This document shows, in pieces, positions 57,393 through 64,000 of a stretch of 64,000 nt of DNA. Source of the stretch: Thermomonas brevis (GTDB lineage Bacteria > Pseudomonadota > Gammaproteobacteria > Xanthomonadales > Xanthomonadaceae). The notes beneath the pieces were generated by a model. That model did not search any database and was not told where the DNA came from. It was given only the letters and a program-made list of their open reading frames with translations. Position numbers and translations under genes: made by a program. Position 1 is the stretch's first letter, and each line of letters begins with the position of its first letter. Where the stretch lies: NCBI RefSeq assembly GCF_014395425.1, contig NZ_CP060711.1, positions 62,001-126,000 of the forward strand, read 5' to 3'.

Positions 57393-58748
57393 ATGCAGCC
57401 ATTGCCTCCCGGACTTGCCGAACTGGAACAAGCCAGAACATGGCTGACGCAAGAAGGCATCGCCGCCACACCGCGCGCGTTGGCTGTGCTGGCGCAAGTG
57501 CAAGACATCGAAGCGAATGAGCCAGCGCAAGCCGTGCTGGCCGACGTGATCGCAGTGCTGTTGGATGGCTGCGAACGGGGAGAGCTGGCGAGCGTGATTC
57601 CCATGCTTGCGGATTGCTCACCTCCGCTTGCCAAAATGGCGGTCGCCATGCTCGCGGCGGCGTTTTTCCCTGATGGAAATATTGTTCCGGCCAAGTTCGA
57701 CGATTCGGCTGTCTTGTGTTTCGCACTGTTTGTCACCGTTGCGGGCCAGCCTTTCAAAGCCCTGGAGCTGATCGACTTGGCGGCGAAAGAGCGCAAGGGC
57801 GAACGGTTCGCTGCCAATGCCGCTTTGCTGCGTGCATATATCGAGCAAGGCCCGGGCAGCGGCCTGCCGCTCTCCGTGATCGTCCCCAGCTACAAGGGGG
57901 ACGACTGGATTCTCGACGGTCTCGATTCGCTTGCGGAGCAGTCGCTGCCGTGGAGCAGGTACGAGGTGATCGTGGTGGTCAACGGGCCGCGCACCCAAAC
58001 CCCGGAGCTGATCGAGTCGTGGCTTGCCCGCCATCCCGGCTTCCCGCTGAAAGTGATCGTCACCGAGAAGGCCGGGGCCGCCCACGCCCGCAACCTCGGG
58101 CTGGATGCGGCGCAGGGCGAGTACGTCGTCTTCATGGACGACGACGACCGGGCTGGGCGCACCATGCTGGAGGCGCTGCTGCGTAACGCCGCGCCTGACG
58201 TGGTGCCCATCGTTCCGGTCGGCTTCGTCACGAACGACTGGCAACATCCGCAAAACGACAATTGGTGCAATCGCAGCATTCTTCCCCTGCTCGGACATAT
58301 CTCGCCATGGCAGGATCTCAGGCACTCGGGCGTACACGTGTGGGGGAAAGCATGGCTTCGCAAGCGTGCCCTACTGGCGCGATTCAACGAGGATGTGATG
58401 ACGGGGGAAGACTTCGTATTCACCCTTGACTACGTGAACGTCGCACCCAGCGCCTTGGCGCCGGTTTCGCCGGGCCACGAATCGTCTTACCTGTGGTGGC
58501 ATCGCCCCGGCTCCCTGTCCGTCAGGGCCGCGGACATGAACGACTGGGATAAGCACGTCGAGCCGTGGCTGAAGGTGGTCAAGGCACTCGCCGCAGCGAG
58601 GCCCACCTCGACCGCAGCCGCCGCACTCCAGAAGTACATGGTGCCCAAGGTGGTGGACACGTTCCTGAGTGCTTATCTGCAACGGCACCCGGAGGACATG
58701 CAGCGCATGGTCGATGCGCTGACGGAGCGCGGCGTCAAGGTTGGATAG
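57393..58748 (+). CDS. Modular GT2 glycosyltransferase with N-terminal module A
   Basis: The 451-residue product has module A (~9-151), the linker GPGSGLPLS and then a GT2 domain from about 162 (VIVPSYKGDDWILDGLDSL; ARNLGLDAAQGEYVVFMDDD, with the metal-binding acidic run at ~248-252). A C-terminal helical region follows. I start at MQPLPPGL rather than the in-frame ATG at 57354, which lies inside the previous gene, because the duplicated leader with AGGAG precedes it. In its partner gene the same linker is followed by a methyltransferase instead, suggesting domain swapping at the linker. It is presumably co-transcribed with the gene before. Confidence 0.85.
   Translation: MQPLPPGLAELEQARTWLTQEGIAATPRALAVLAQVQDIEANEPAQAVLADVIAVLLDGCERGELASVIPMLADCSPPLAKMAVAMLAAAFFPDGNIVPAKFDDSAVLCFALFVTVAGQPFKALELIDLAAKERKGERFAANAALLRAYIEQGPGSGLPLSVIVPSYKGDDWILDGLDSLAEQSLPWSRYEVIVVVNGPRTQTPELIESWLARHPGFPLKVIVTEKAGAAHARNLGLDAAQGEYVVFMDDDDRAGRTMLEALLRNAAPDVVPIVPVGFVTNDWQHPQNDNWCNRSILPLLGHISPWQDLRHSGVHVWGKAWLRKRALLARFNEDVMTGEDFVFTLDYVNVAPSALAPVSPGHESSYLWWHRPGSLSVRAADMNDWDKHVEPWLKVVKALAAARPTSTAAAALQKYMVPKVVDTFLSAYLQRHPEDMQRMVDALTERGVKVG
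57417..57845 (+). repeat. Module A, copy 3 (143 codons)
   Basis: This third copy forms the N-terminus of the GT2 protein and has the same length as copies 1 and 2. It is somewhat more diverged from them (for example ATPRALAVLAQVQDIEANE and VIPMLADCSPPLAK). Confidence 0.9.
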
Positions 58749-58803
58749 CGTCTGAATTAAGCTACGCACCGAAGGGGCATCGGCTCGAATGAATTGTTAG
58801 CGC

Positions 58804-59013
58804 CTACTTCCATGAAAGGTTGAGTGTGCGATGTTCTGCCGCGCAGTCACGCAGATACAGATTGATCAAGCTCTGGTAGGGGATGCCAACCTTCTCTGAA
58901 ATCGACTTGAAGTAGTCGATAGCGTCACCGTCCAGGCGAATGGTGATTTGCTTCTTAAGTTGAGAAGCGTAAGGGTTCTTCTTGGCTTTGGAGAAATCGT
59001 ATTCCTTGCGCAT
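58804..59013 (-). CDS. brnA: BrnA-type antitoxin
   Basis: The 69-residue product has a basic N-terminus followed by a ribbon-helix-helix-like domain (KKQITIRLDGDAIDYFKSIS, IPYQSLINLYLRDCA), as in BrnA antitoxins. It follows the toxin gene by ten bases, the usual brnT-brnA order. Codon use is clearly less GC-rich than in the flagellar genes. AGGTG lies before the ATG. Confidence 0.88.
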   Translation of the reverse strand: MRKEYDFSKAKKNPYASQLKKQITIRLDGDAIDYFKSISEKVGIPYQSLINLYLRDCAAEHRTLNLSWK

Positions 59014-59023
59014 GTTGCACCTG

Positions 59024-59302
59024 TCAGTACTGACGAGATTCTGGTTTTGTTGCCTTTCTGGCGGAGATGATACGGATGGAGTTGTTCTGTTCGCGGTAAC
59101 AGTGACAGACCACCAGCAATCGTAAGTGGAGGTTGAGGCCGAGGAGGATGAACCGATCCTCATCTTCCGAATGGTCCGGGTCAGGGATGATTTTTGCTTG
59201 TTCGTCAGCGAAGACTGACCTCGCCTCGGCGAAGTCGATGCCATGCTTCTTGAGGTTCGCGGCGGCTTTGGCCGGATCCCACTCGAAGTGAAGTTCGCTC
59301 AT
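59024..59302 (-). CDS. brnT: BrnT-type ribonuclease toxin
   Basis: The 92-residue product matches BrnT: FEWDPAKAAANLKKHGIDF near the start, then EDRFILLG, LVVCHCYRE and the end RIISARKATKPE. BrnT is a RelE-fold RNase whose key residues include the His and Arg of these motifs. I start at MSELHFEWD, after the palindromic operator; the longer frame reads through that operator. Confidence 0.92.
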   Translation of the reverse strand: MSELHFEWDPAKAAANLKKHGIDFAEARSVFADEQAKIIPDPDHSEDEDRFILLGLNLHLRLLVVCHCYREQNNSIRIISARKATKPESRQY

Positions 59303-59313
59303 GTGACGATCAT

Positions 59314-59328
59314 AACTACGATGTAGTT
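59314..59328 (-). promoter_or_regulatory. Putative BrnTA operator
   Basis: AACTAC-GAT-GTAGTT is a perfect six-base palindrome with a three-base centre, 12 bases before the brnT start. It is a likely binding site for the BrnTA complex, which represses its own operon in relatives. The rest of the gap to flgL (59329-59534) shows no gene I can support. Confidence 0.6.
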
Positions 59329-59534
59329 TGATCGCAACCAGCCGGCTGCAGGCGTTGCCGGGGGGTGCTTCCTCAGAAGACCTCAAGATGCGGCTTCGAA
59401 ATAATCCTCATGCGGGAACCCTGGTCCCAAACATTGGACTAAGCAAGGTCCCCATTCACGTCCTCGCCCTCTTGTCGTTCCTTGTGAAGCAGTCGTCCAG
59501 CACGCATTCCCCGGTATAAGCAGAACGGCGATGC

Positions 59535-60743
59535 TCAAAGCAGATCGAACAACGAACTCCGCTGTATGCGCGCCATCAGCTGCTGAGCCGCATCCAGCGC
59601 GGCCTGGCTGAGTTGCAGTTGGCTGATGGCTTCCACCGGGTCGGTATCGCGCAGGTTGGACAGCGCTTCCGACAGGGTGATGCCGTCGGCACTGCGCGAG
59701 GCGTCGGCGCCGTCGAGGTCGTTGCGGCGGATGCCGGTGGCGGAGCGGATGTCCAGCAGGTGGTCCTGAGCGGACACCAGGTCCTTCTGGCCGGCGCGCA
59801 GCGCATTGGTGCGGCGGGCCACGTCGGCGTCGGTGCTGCCGGGCGAGTCCAGCGCGTCGATCAGGTTCTGCAGGGTGGCGAAGATGTCCTGGTTCGGCGC
59901 CTTTTCCAGCGTGAAGCTGTCGCCCGCGGCCGGCGCGCCGGTGACGTTGAACTGCACGCCCTGCGCGGTGATCGCCTGGCCCGGCGTCCATGCGCCGGCC
60001 ACCGGCGGGCTCAGCGGATTGCCGCTGCCGTCCAGCACTTCGTAGCTGTCCGGCGTGGGGAAGCTCAGTTGCAGGGTGCCGCCGTTCCACAGCGCCTGGT
60101 TGGTGACCTGCGCGGAGCCCAGCACGCCGCTGCCGGTGTTGCCGGCGCCCGCGAAGGCGCGACTGATGCCGTCGCCGGTGGCGACGCGCAGGAACACCGC
60201 GCTGCCCGGATCTGTGTCGGCGACCGCCACCGACGGCGCCACGTCCACGTCGTTCTGGCCGTCGTCGCCGAGGTAGATCACGTTGCCGTTGCTGTCGGTG
60301 AACGGCGCCACGCCGTCGCGGTTACCCGCGAACAGGCTGCGGCCGGTGCCGTCGTCGCGATTGGCGATCTGCAGCAGGCTGGAACGCAGACCGCGCATTT
60401 CCACCGCGATGGAATGCAGGTCGCTGTCGCTGAGGATGCCGTTGCTGGCCTGGATGGTCAGGTCGCGCGCGCGCTGCAGCACGTCGCCGGCGTCGGACAG
60501 GGCCGACTCCTGGCTGCGCAGGCGGTTGCTCAGCACGGTGCTGTTGCTTTCGAACTGGTCGAGGCTGGCGAGGGTGTGCTCCAACCGCAGAGCGCTGGAC
60601 ATGCCGACCGGGTCGTCCTCGCCGCGGGTGAGCTTCACGCCGGTGCTGATTTGCTGCTGCAGCTTGCTGATCTCGCTCTGCCGGGTGCGCATCGCGTTCA
60701 GCGAATTGAAGTGCATCTGGGCGGTGGAAATGCGCATCGACAT
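59535..60743 (-). CDS. flgL: FlgL, hook-filament junction protein
   Basis: The 402-residue product has the flagellin-like N-terminus (MRISTAQMHFNSLNAMRTRQ; ISTGVKLTRGEDDPVGMSSA) and C-terminal coiled coil (LSEALSNLRDTDPVEAISQL) of FlgL/HAP3. It joins the hook to the filament after FlgK. It lies ten bases after flgK; either of two ATGs two codons apart could start it. Confidence 0.95.
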   Translation of the reverse strand: MSMRISTAQMHFNSLNAMRTRQSEISKLQQQISTGVKLTRGEDDPVGMSSALRLEHTLASLDQFESNSTVLSNRLRSQESALSDAGDVLQRARDLTIQASNGILSDSDLHSIAVEMRGLRSSLLQIANRDDGTGRSLFAGNRDGVAPFTDSNGNVIYLGDDGQNDVDVAPSVAVADTDPGSAVFLRVATGDGISRAFAGAGNTGSGVLGSAQVTNQALWNGGTLQLSFPTPDSYEVLDGSGNPLSPPVAGAWTPGQAITAQGVQFNVTGAPAAGDSFTLEKAPNQDIFATLQNLIDALDSPGSTDADVARRTNALRAGQKDLVSAQDHLLDIRSATGIRRNDLDGADASRSADGITLSEALSNLRDTDPVEAISQLQLSQAALDAAQQLMARIQRSSLFDLL

Positions 60744-60753
60744 GGAGGCGGCC

Positions 60754-62640
60754 TCAGCGGCGGACGGCGGAGAGCAGGGTCTGGAACATGGTGTCGGCGG
60801 TGGCGATCACCTGGGCGGCGGCCTGGTAGGCCTGCTGGAAGCGCATCATGTCGGCCGCTTCCTCGTCCAGGTTGACGCCGGAGATGGATTCGCGCTCGGC
60901 GGTGACCTGGTCGTCGATCGCCTGCTGCGCTTCCAGGTTGAGCTTGGCGTGGCGGGCGTCGCCGCCCACCCGGCCGGCGAGCTGCGACATCGCCGCGGTC
61001 ACGTCGGTGGTGCCGCCGTTCAGTACGTCCTTGGCGTCCACCACGGCCAGCAGGCGCGCGTTGCCGTTGTCGGACGAGCGCGGCCCGGTGCGGCCCAGAT
61101 TGATTTCGTCGCCGGCGGCGGGCGTGCCGTTGATCGTCAGCGACCAGCCGCTGCCGCTGATGGTGGCGCCCGGCGTGTAGGTCATCGGCGGGCCGCCGTC
61201 GACGCTGTAGGTGGTGGCGTCGAGGAAGGCGATGTTGGCGCCGGTGAAGCCGGCGAACAGCGCCGGATCGGTGATCTGCGCGTTGCCGCCGGTGATGTTG
61301 CCGGTGTTGCCGGTATCCAGCCCGACCGTCATCGGCGAGGCGGCGGCGATCCCGTCGCCATCGTCCAGCGCCAGGGTGATGCCGCCGCTGGCGGCGGCGG
61401 TGGGCTGCAGCAGGAAGCGGTCGCCGGCGGAGGCCGTGCCGGACAGCACCAGTTCCACGCCGTCGACCACGAACGGATCGCCGGCGACGCCGGTGCCGGT
61501 CATCGTCACCGGCTGGCCGGTGTCGGCGCGGGTGGCGCCCCAGTTGGTGCCGTCGAAGCGCAGCACCACGTTGTTGCCGGTCAGCGCGCCGACATCGCCG
61601 ATGCCGGCGGAGAAGCTGGCGGTGCTGGCGGGGTTGTTGCCGGCATGCGCGTTGAGCTGCGGCGGCGGCAGGGTGAAGAAATCGCTGCCGGGGTTGCCGG
61701 CATAGTCGACGCCGCCGCGCTGCACGGCGTTGAACGTTTCGGCGAAGGCGGTGGCCAAGCGGCCGAGCTCGGCGCGCGCCGGATCGAGCACGCTGCTGCG
61801 GAATTCCAGCAAGCCGCCGATCTCGCCGGACAGCGCGCCGGCCGGCAGCGGCACCGTGCCGGCTTCCGTCTTCACGGCCAGCTGCGAACGGTTGGCCTGG
61901 TACGGGTCGGCGACGGTGGCGAGCTGCATCGCCTTGTTGCCCAGCACCATCGGCTGGCCGCCGGTGGTGAAGACGTTCATCGCGCCGTTGTCCTGCATCA
62001 CCGTTTCCGCGCCGACCAGCGCGGCCAGCTGGCCGACGCGCAGGTCGCGCTGGTCGAGCAGGTCGGGCGAGACGTTGGCGCCGGCGGAGACGATGTCGCG
62101 GTTGAGGTTGGCGATTTCCCCGGCCAGCCGGTTGGCGGAATCGACGCGGTCCTTGAGGCTGGATTCGACGTCGCTGCCGATCTGGCTCAGCTGGTTGTCC
62201 AGCATGTTCCAGCGGGTGGTCAGCTGCTTGCCGGTGGTCAGCAGCTGGTCGCGGGCGGCGCTCGAGGTCGGATTCGCCACCAAGCCCTGGGCGGCGTTGA
62301 AGAAGCCGGACCAGGCGCTGCCCAGGCCGGTATCGGCGCCGGTGATCAGCCCGTCCACCCGCGACGCCAGGCCGGACATCTGGGTCAGCCTGCCCATCTC
62401 GCTGGAGCTGTCGAGCTGGCGCGCGTAGACCAGGCCGTCGGCGAGGCGGCGCAGGTTGTCGACATCGACGCCCTGGCCGATGTTGAGCAGGGAGGTCTGG
62501 CCGGGGCGCGCCTCGAACTCCACGCGCTGGCGGCTGTAGCCGGGCGTGGCCGCGTTGGCGACGTTGTGGCCGACGGTCGCCAGCGCGCGCTGGAAGGCGA
62601 TCAGAGCGGAGGTGCCGGTGCCGAGCACGTTGGTCGTCAT
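60754..62640 (-). CDS. flgK: FlgK, hook-filament junction protein
   Basis: The 628-residue product has the FlgK N-terminus (GTGTSALIAFQRALATVGHN and TPGYSRQRVEFE), a long Gly/Thr-rich middle and the conserved end (ESISGVNLDEEAADMMRFQQ, AYQAAAQVIATADTMFQTLL). It is the first hook-associated protein. It lies three bases after flgJ. Confidence 0.96.
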   Translation of the reverse strand: MTTNVLGTGTSALIAFQRALATVGHNVANAATPGYSRQRVEFEARPGQTSLLNIGQGVDVDNLRRLADGLVYARQLDSSSEMGRLTQMSGLASRVDGLITGADTGLGSAWSGFFNAAQGLVANPTSSAARDQLLTTGKQLTTRWNMLDNQLSQIGSDVESSLKDRVDSANRLAGEIANLNRDIVSAGANVSPDLLDQRDLRVGQLAALVGAETVMQDNGAMNVFTTGGQPMVLGNKAMQLATVADPYQANRSQLAVKTEAGTVPLPAGALSGEIGGLLEFRSSVLDPARAELGRLATAFAETFNAVQRGGVDYAGNPGSDFFTLPPPQLNAHAGNNPASTASFSAGIGDVGALTGNNVVLRFDGTNWGATRADTGQPVTMTGTGVAGDPFVVDGVELVLSGTASAGDRFLLQPTAAASGGITLALDDGDGIAAASPMTVGLDTGNTGNITGGNAQITDPALFAGFTGANIAFLDATTYSVDGGPPMTYTPGATISGSGWSLTINGTPAAGDEINLGRTGPRSSDNGNARLLAVVDAKDVLNGGTTDVTAAMSQLAGRVGGDARHAKLNLEAQQAIDDQVTAERESISGVNLDEEAADMMRFQQAYQAAAQVIATADTMFQTLLSAVRR

Positions 62641-62643
62641 CGT

Positions 62644-63618
62644 TTATCCCTCCAGCCCGGCCAGCGCGCGGCGCAGGGTGGCGCCGTCGGCGATGGCCAC
62701 GATCTTGGCCGCGTAGGCCGGGTCGGTCGCGTAGCCGGCGCGTTGCAACGCCTTGGCGAAATGATGGACGTCGCCGCCGGTGCCGCGCGCCTGCGCGTAG
62801 CGCGGGTTCTGCAACAGCCTGGTGTAGTCGGCGAAGCTGTCGGCGGGACTTCCGTAGCTGCGGAAGGCGGCGCGCGCGCTCACCCGCTGGCCGTCGACAT
62901 ATTCGTGGGTGGCCGATTCGACCTTGCCGCCGCGCCAGCCGCCGCCGGCCTTGATGCCGAACAGGTTGTGCGAGGTGGCGGTGCCGTCGCGTCCGGCCAG
63001 GCGCCGGCCCCAGCCGGTTTCCAGCGCGGCCTGCGCCACCAGCGCCTTGGCCGGCACGCCCAGCTCCGCCGCCGCCTTCTGCGCGTGCGGCCAGACCGAG
63101 CGGGCGAAGGCTTCCGGGCTGCTGCAATCCAGCGGCGCGTTCTCGTCGCAGGTCTGGGTCGCCAGCATCGGCGGACGCGGCATCGCCATCGCCTGCATCG
63201 ACCTGCCGCTGCTGGCCGGGGCGAGGGTCAGGGAATCGCCGCGCAGGCCGGCCGGCAGCGGCAGGCCGGAGGGCGTGTCCGCCGCCGGCAGCGCCATCGA
63301 ACCGCCGGACGCGCGCAGCGGCAGCGGGCCGGCGGGCGCCTGCGCCGAGGCGTTCGCGCGGCCGTCCAGCTGGCGAACGATCATCGGTTGCAGGCCCAGC
63401 CCGCGGCCCTTGGTGAGTTCCTTCGCCAGCGCCTGGTCGTACATGTCGCGATAGGTGCTGTCGCCGCCGAACGGATCGCCCGGCGAGGCGCTGCGCATGC
63501 TCTTGATCAGCATCTGCGCGAACTGGCTTTCCAGCCCGCGCGCCGCTTCCTCCACCCGCGCGCGCGGCGTCGCTTCGGTGCGTTGCAGGGGCAGGGCGGT
63601 GGCGGCGGGCAGGCGCAT
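62644..63618 (-). CDS. flgJ: FlgJ, rod-cap protein with peptidoglycan hydrolase domain
   Basis: The 324-residue product has an N-terminal rod-binding domain (LESQFAQMLIKSMRSASPGD, YRDMYDQALAKEL), a low-complexity linker and a C-terminal glucosaminidase-type domain with catalytic Glu in LVAQAALETGWGR, NLFGIKAGGGW and the late YAQARG region. It scaffolds rod assembly and opens peptidoglycan for it. Two-domain FlgJ is typical of gammaproteobacteria. Confidence 0.95.
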   Translation of the reverse strand: MRLPAATALPLQRTEATPRARVEEAARGLESQFAQMLIKSMRSASPGDPFGGDSTYRDMYDQALAKELTKGRGLGLQPMIVRQLDGRANASAQAPAGPLPLRASGGSMALPAADTPSGLPLPAGLRGDSLTLAPASSGRSMQAMAMPRPPMLATQTCDENAPLDCSSPEAFARSVWPHAQKAAAELGVPAKALVAQAALETGWGRRLAGRDGTATSHNLFGIKAGGGWRGGKVESATHEYVDGQRVSARAAFRSYGSPADSFADYTRLLQNPRYAQARGTGGDVHHFAKALQRAGYATDPAYAAKIVAIADGATLRRALAGLEG

Positions 63619-63652
63619 GTCTAGCGGGGATGCAAACGGCGTGCCGTCGGCA

Positions 63653-64000
63653 TCAGATCACTTCCAGTTCGGCGCGCAGAGCGCCAGCCTGCTTGAGTGC
63701 TTCGAGGATGGCGACAATGTCGCCCGGCGCCGCACCCACCGCGTTCACCGCGCGCACGATCTCCTCCAGCGAGGTGCCGCCGCGGAACAGCACCATGTGG
63801 CTGCCCTCGGCGTTGGCGCTGACGCTGGACTGCGGCGCGACCACGGTGTCGCCGCGGCCGAACGCGCCCGGCTGGCTGACCTGGGTGGATTCGCTGATGG
63901 TGACGGTGAGTGAGCCGTGCGCCACCGCCGCCGGCAGCACGCTGACCTGGCCGCCCATCACCACGGTGCCGGAGCGGGCGTTGACGATGACCTTGGCCGC
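63653..64000 (-). CDS. flgI: FlgI, flagellar P-ring protein (C-terminal end)
   Basis: Only the last ~115 codons are in the window; the gene continues past the right edge. The visible part has [31 protein letters not shown] and [20 protein letters not shown] followed by [18 protein letters not shown], all characteristic of FlgI. It precedes flgJ by 34 bases. Confidence 0.95.
   Translation of the reverse strand, partial: AAKVIVNARSGTVVMGGQVSVLPAAVAHGSLTVTISESTQVSQPGAFGRGDTVVAPQSSVSANAEGSHMVLFRGGTSLEEIVRAVNAVGAAPGDIVAILEALKQAGALRAELEVI

Noticed and set aside
60283..63624. A 1113-codon open frame on the plus strand opposite flgL, flgK and flgJ
   Set aside because: It is antisense to three clear flagellar genes and has His/Gln/Gly/Arg-rich shadow composition with no recognisable domain.

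Overview
The window is high-GC gammaproteobacterial DNA that looks like the family Xanthomonadaceae (the Xanthomonas/Lysobacter/Luteimonas group). The main reason is the left end, which carries the DSF quorum-sensing locus in its xanthomonad arrangement: the end of rpfC converging on rpfF, then rpfB, then an acnA-type aconitase in the rpfA position. The right four fifths is one almost uninterrupted polar-flagellum and chemotaxis cluster in a Pseudomonas/Xanthomonas-like order.

Layout. 1-12.4 kb: rpfC end, rpfF, rpfB, a small lipoprotein, acnA, a degenerate GGDEF protein, a VapBC-like pair, acnB and a small membrane protein. 12.5-21.5 kb (all minus strand): chemotaxis and motor genes cheY-cheZ-cheA-motC-motD-parC-parP, then STAS, a second CheY and a second CheA. 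21.6-39.3 kb (minus): fliA, fleN, flhF, flhA, flhB, fliR to fliL, fliK to fliE. 39.5-47.2 kb (minus): fleQ, a receiver-only regulator, rpoN, a possible PilZ protein, fliT-like, fliS, fliD, flaG, fliC. 47.2-59.3 kb: an accessory island, mostly plus strand, of predicted flagellin-glycan genes, ended by a BrnTA toxin-antitoxin pair. 59.5-64 kb (minus): flgL, flgK, flgJ and the end of flgI.

The island is the most unusual part. It encodes a CDP-ribitol synthase fusion next to a LicD/fukutin-type transferase, which suggests ribitol-phosphate transfer. It also encodes a dTDP-viosamine-type route (aminotransferase, acyltransferase, GT56-like transferase). Two further modular glycosyltransferase proteins together carry three copies of a ~143-residue domain I do not recognise, one copy at the start of each glycosyltransferase section. 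Two good sigma54 promoters, of the type also found before fliE and fliL, stand before the two plus-strand groups of island genes. These genes are therefore probably switched on with the flagellum by RpoN and FleQ, which are encoded in the same window.

Promoter reading gives a simple hierarchy. Sigma54 sites precede fliE, fliL, the island genes and (weaker) fliD. Sigma28 sites of one shared form (TCAAG, then CCG(A/T)TA at fixed spacing) precede cheY, the STAS-cheY-cheA group and fliC.

Two flagellar genes, fliN and flaG, are each split by an apparent single-base loss in a G/C run, and the rpoN end shows a similar sign. Sequencing error is the simplest explanation, but real inactivation cannot be excluded from the sequence alone.
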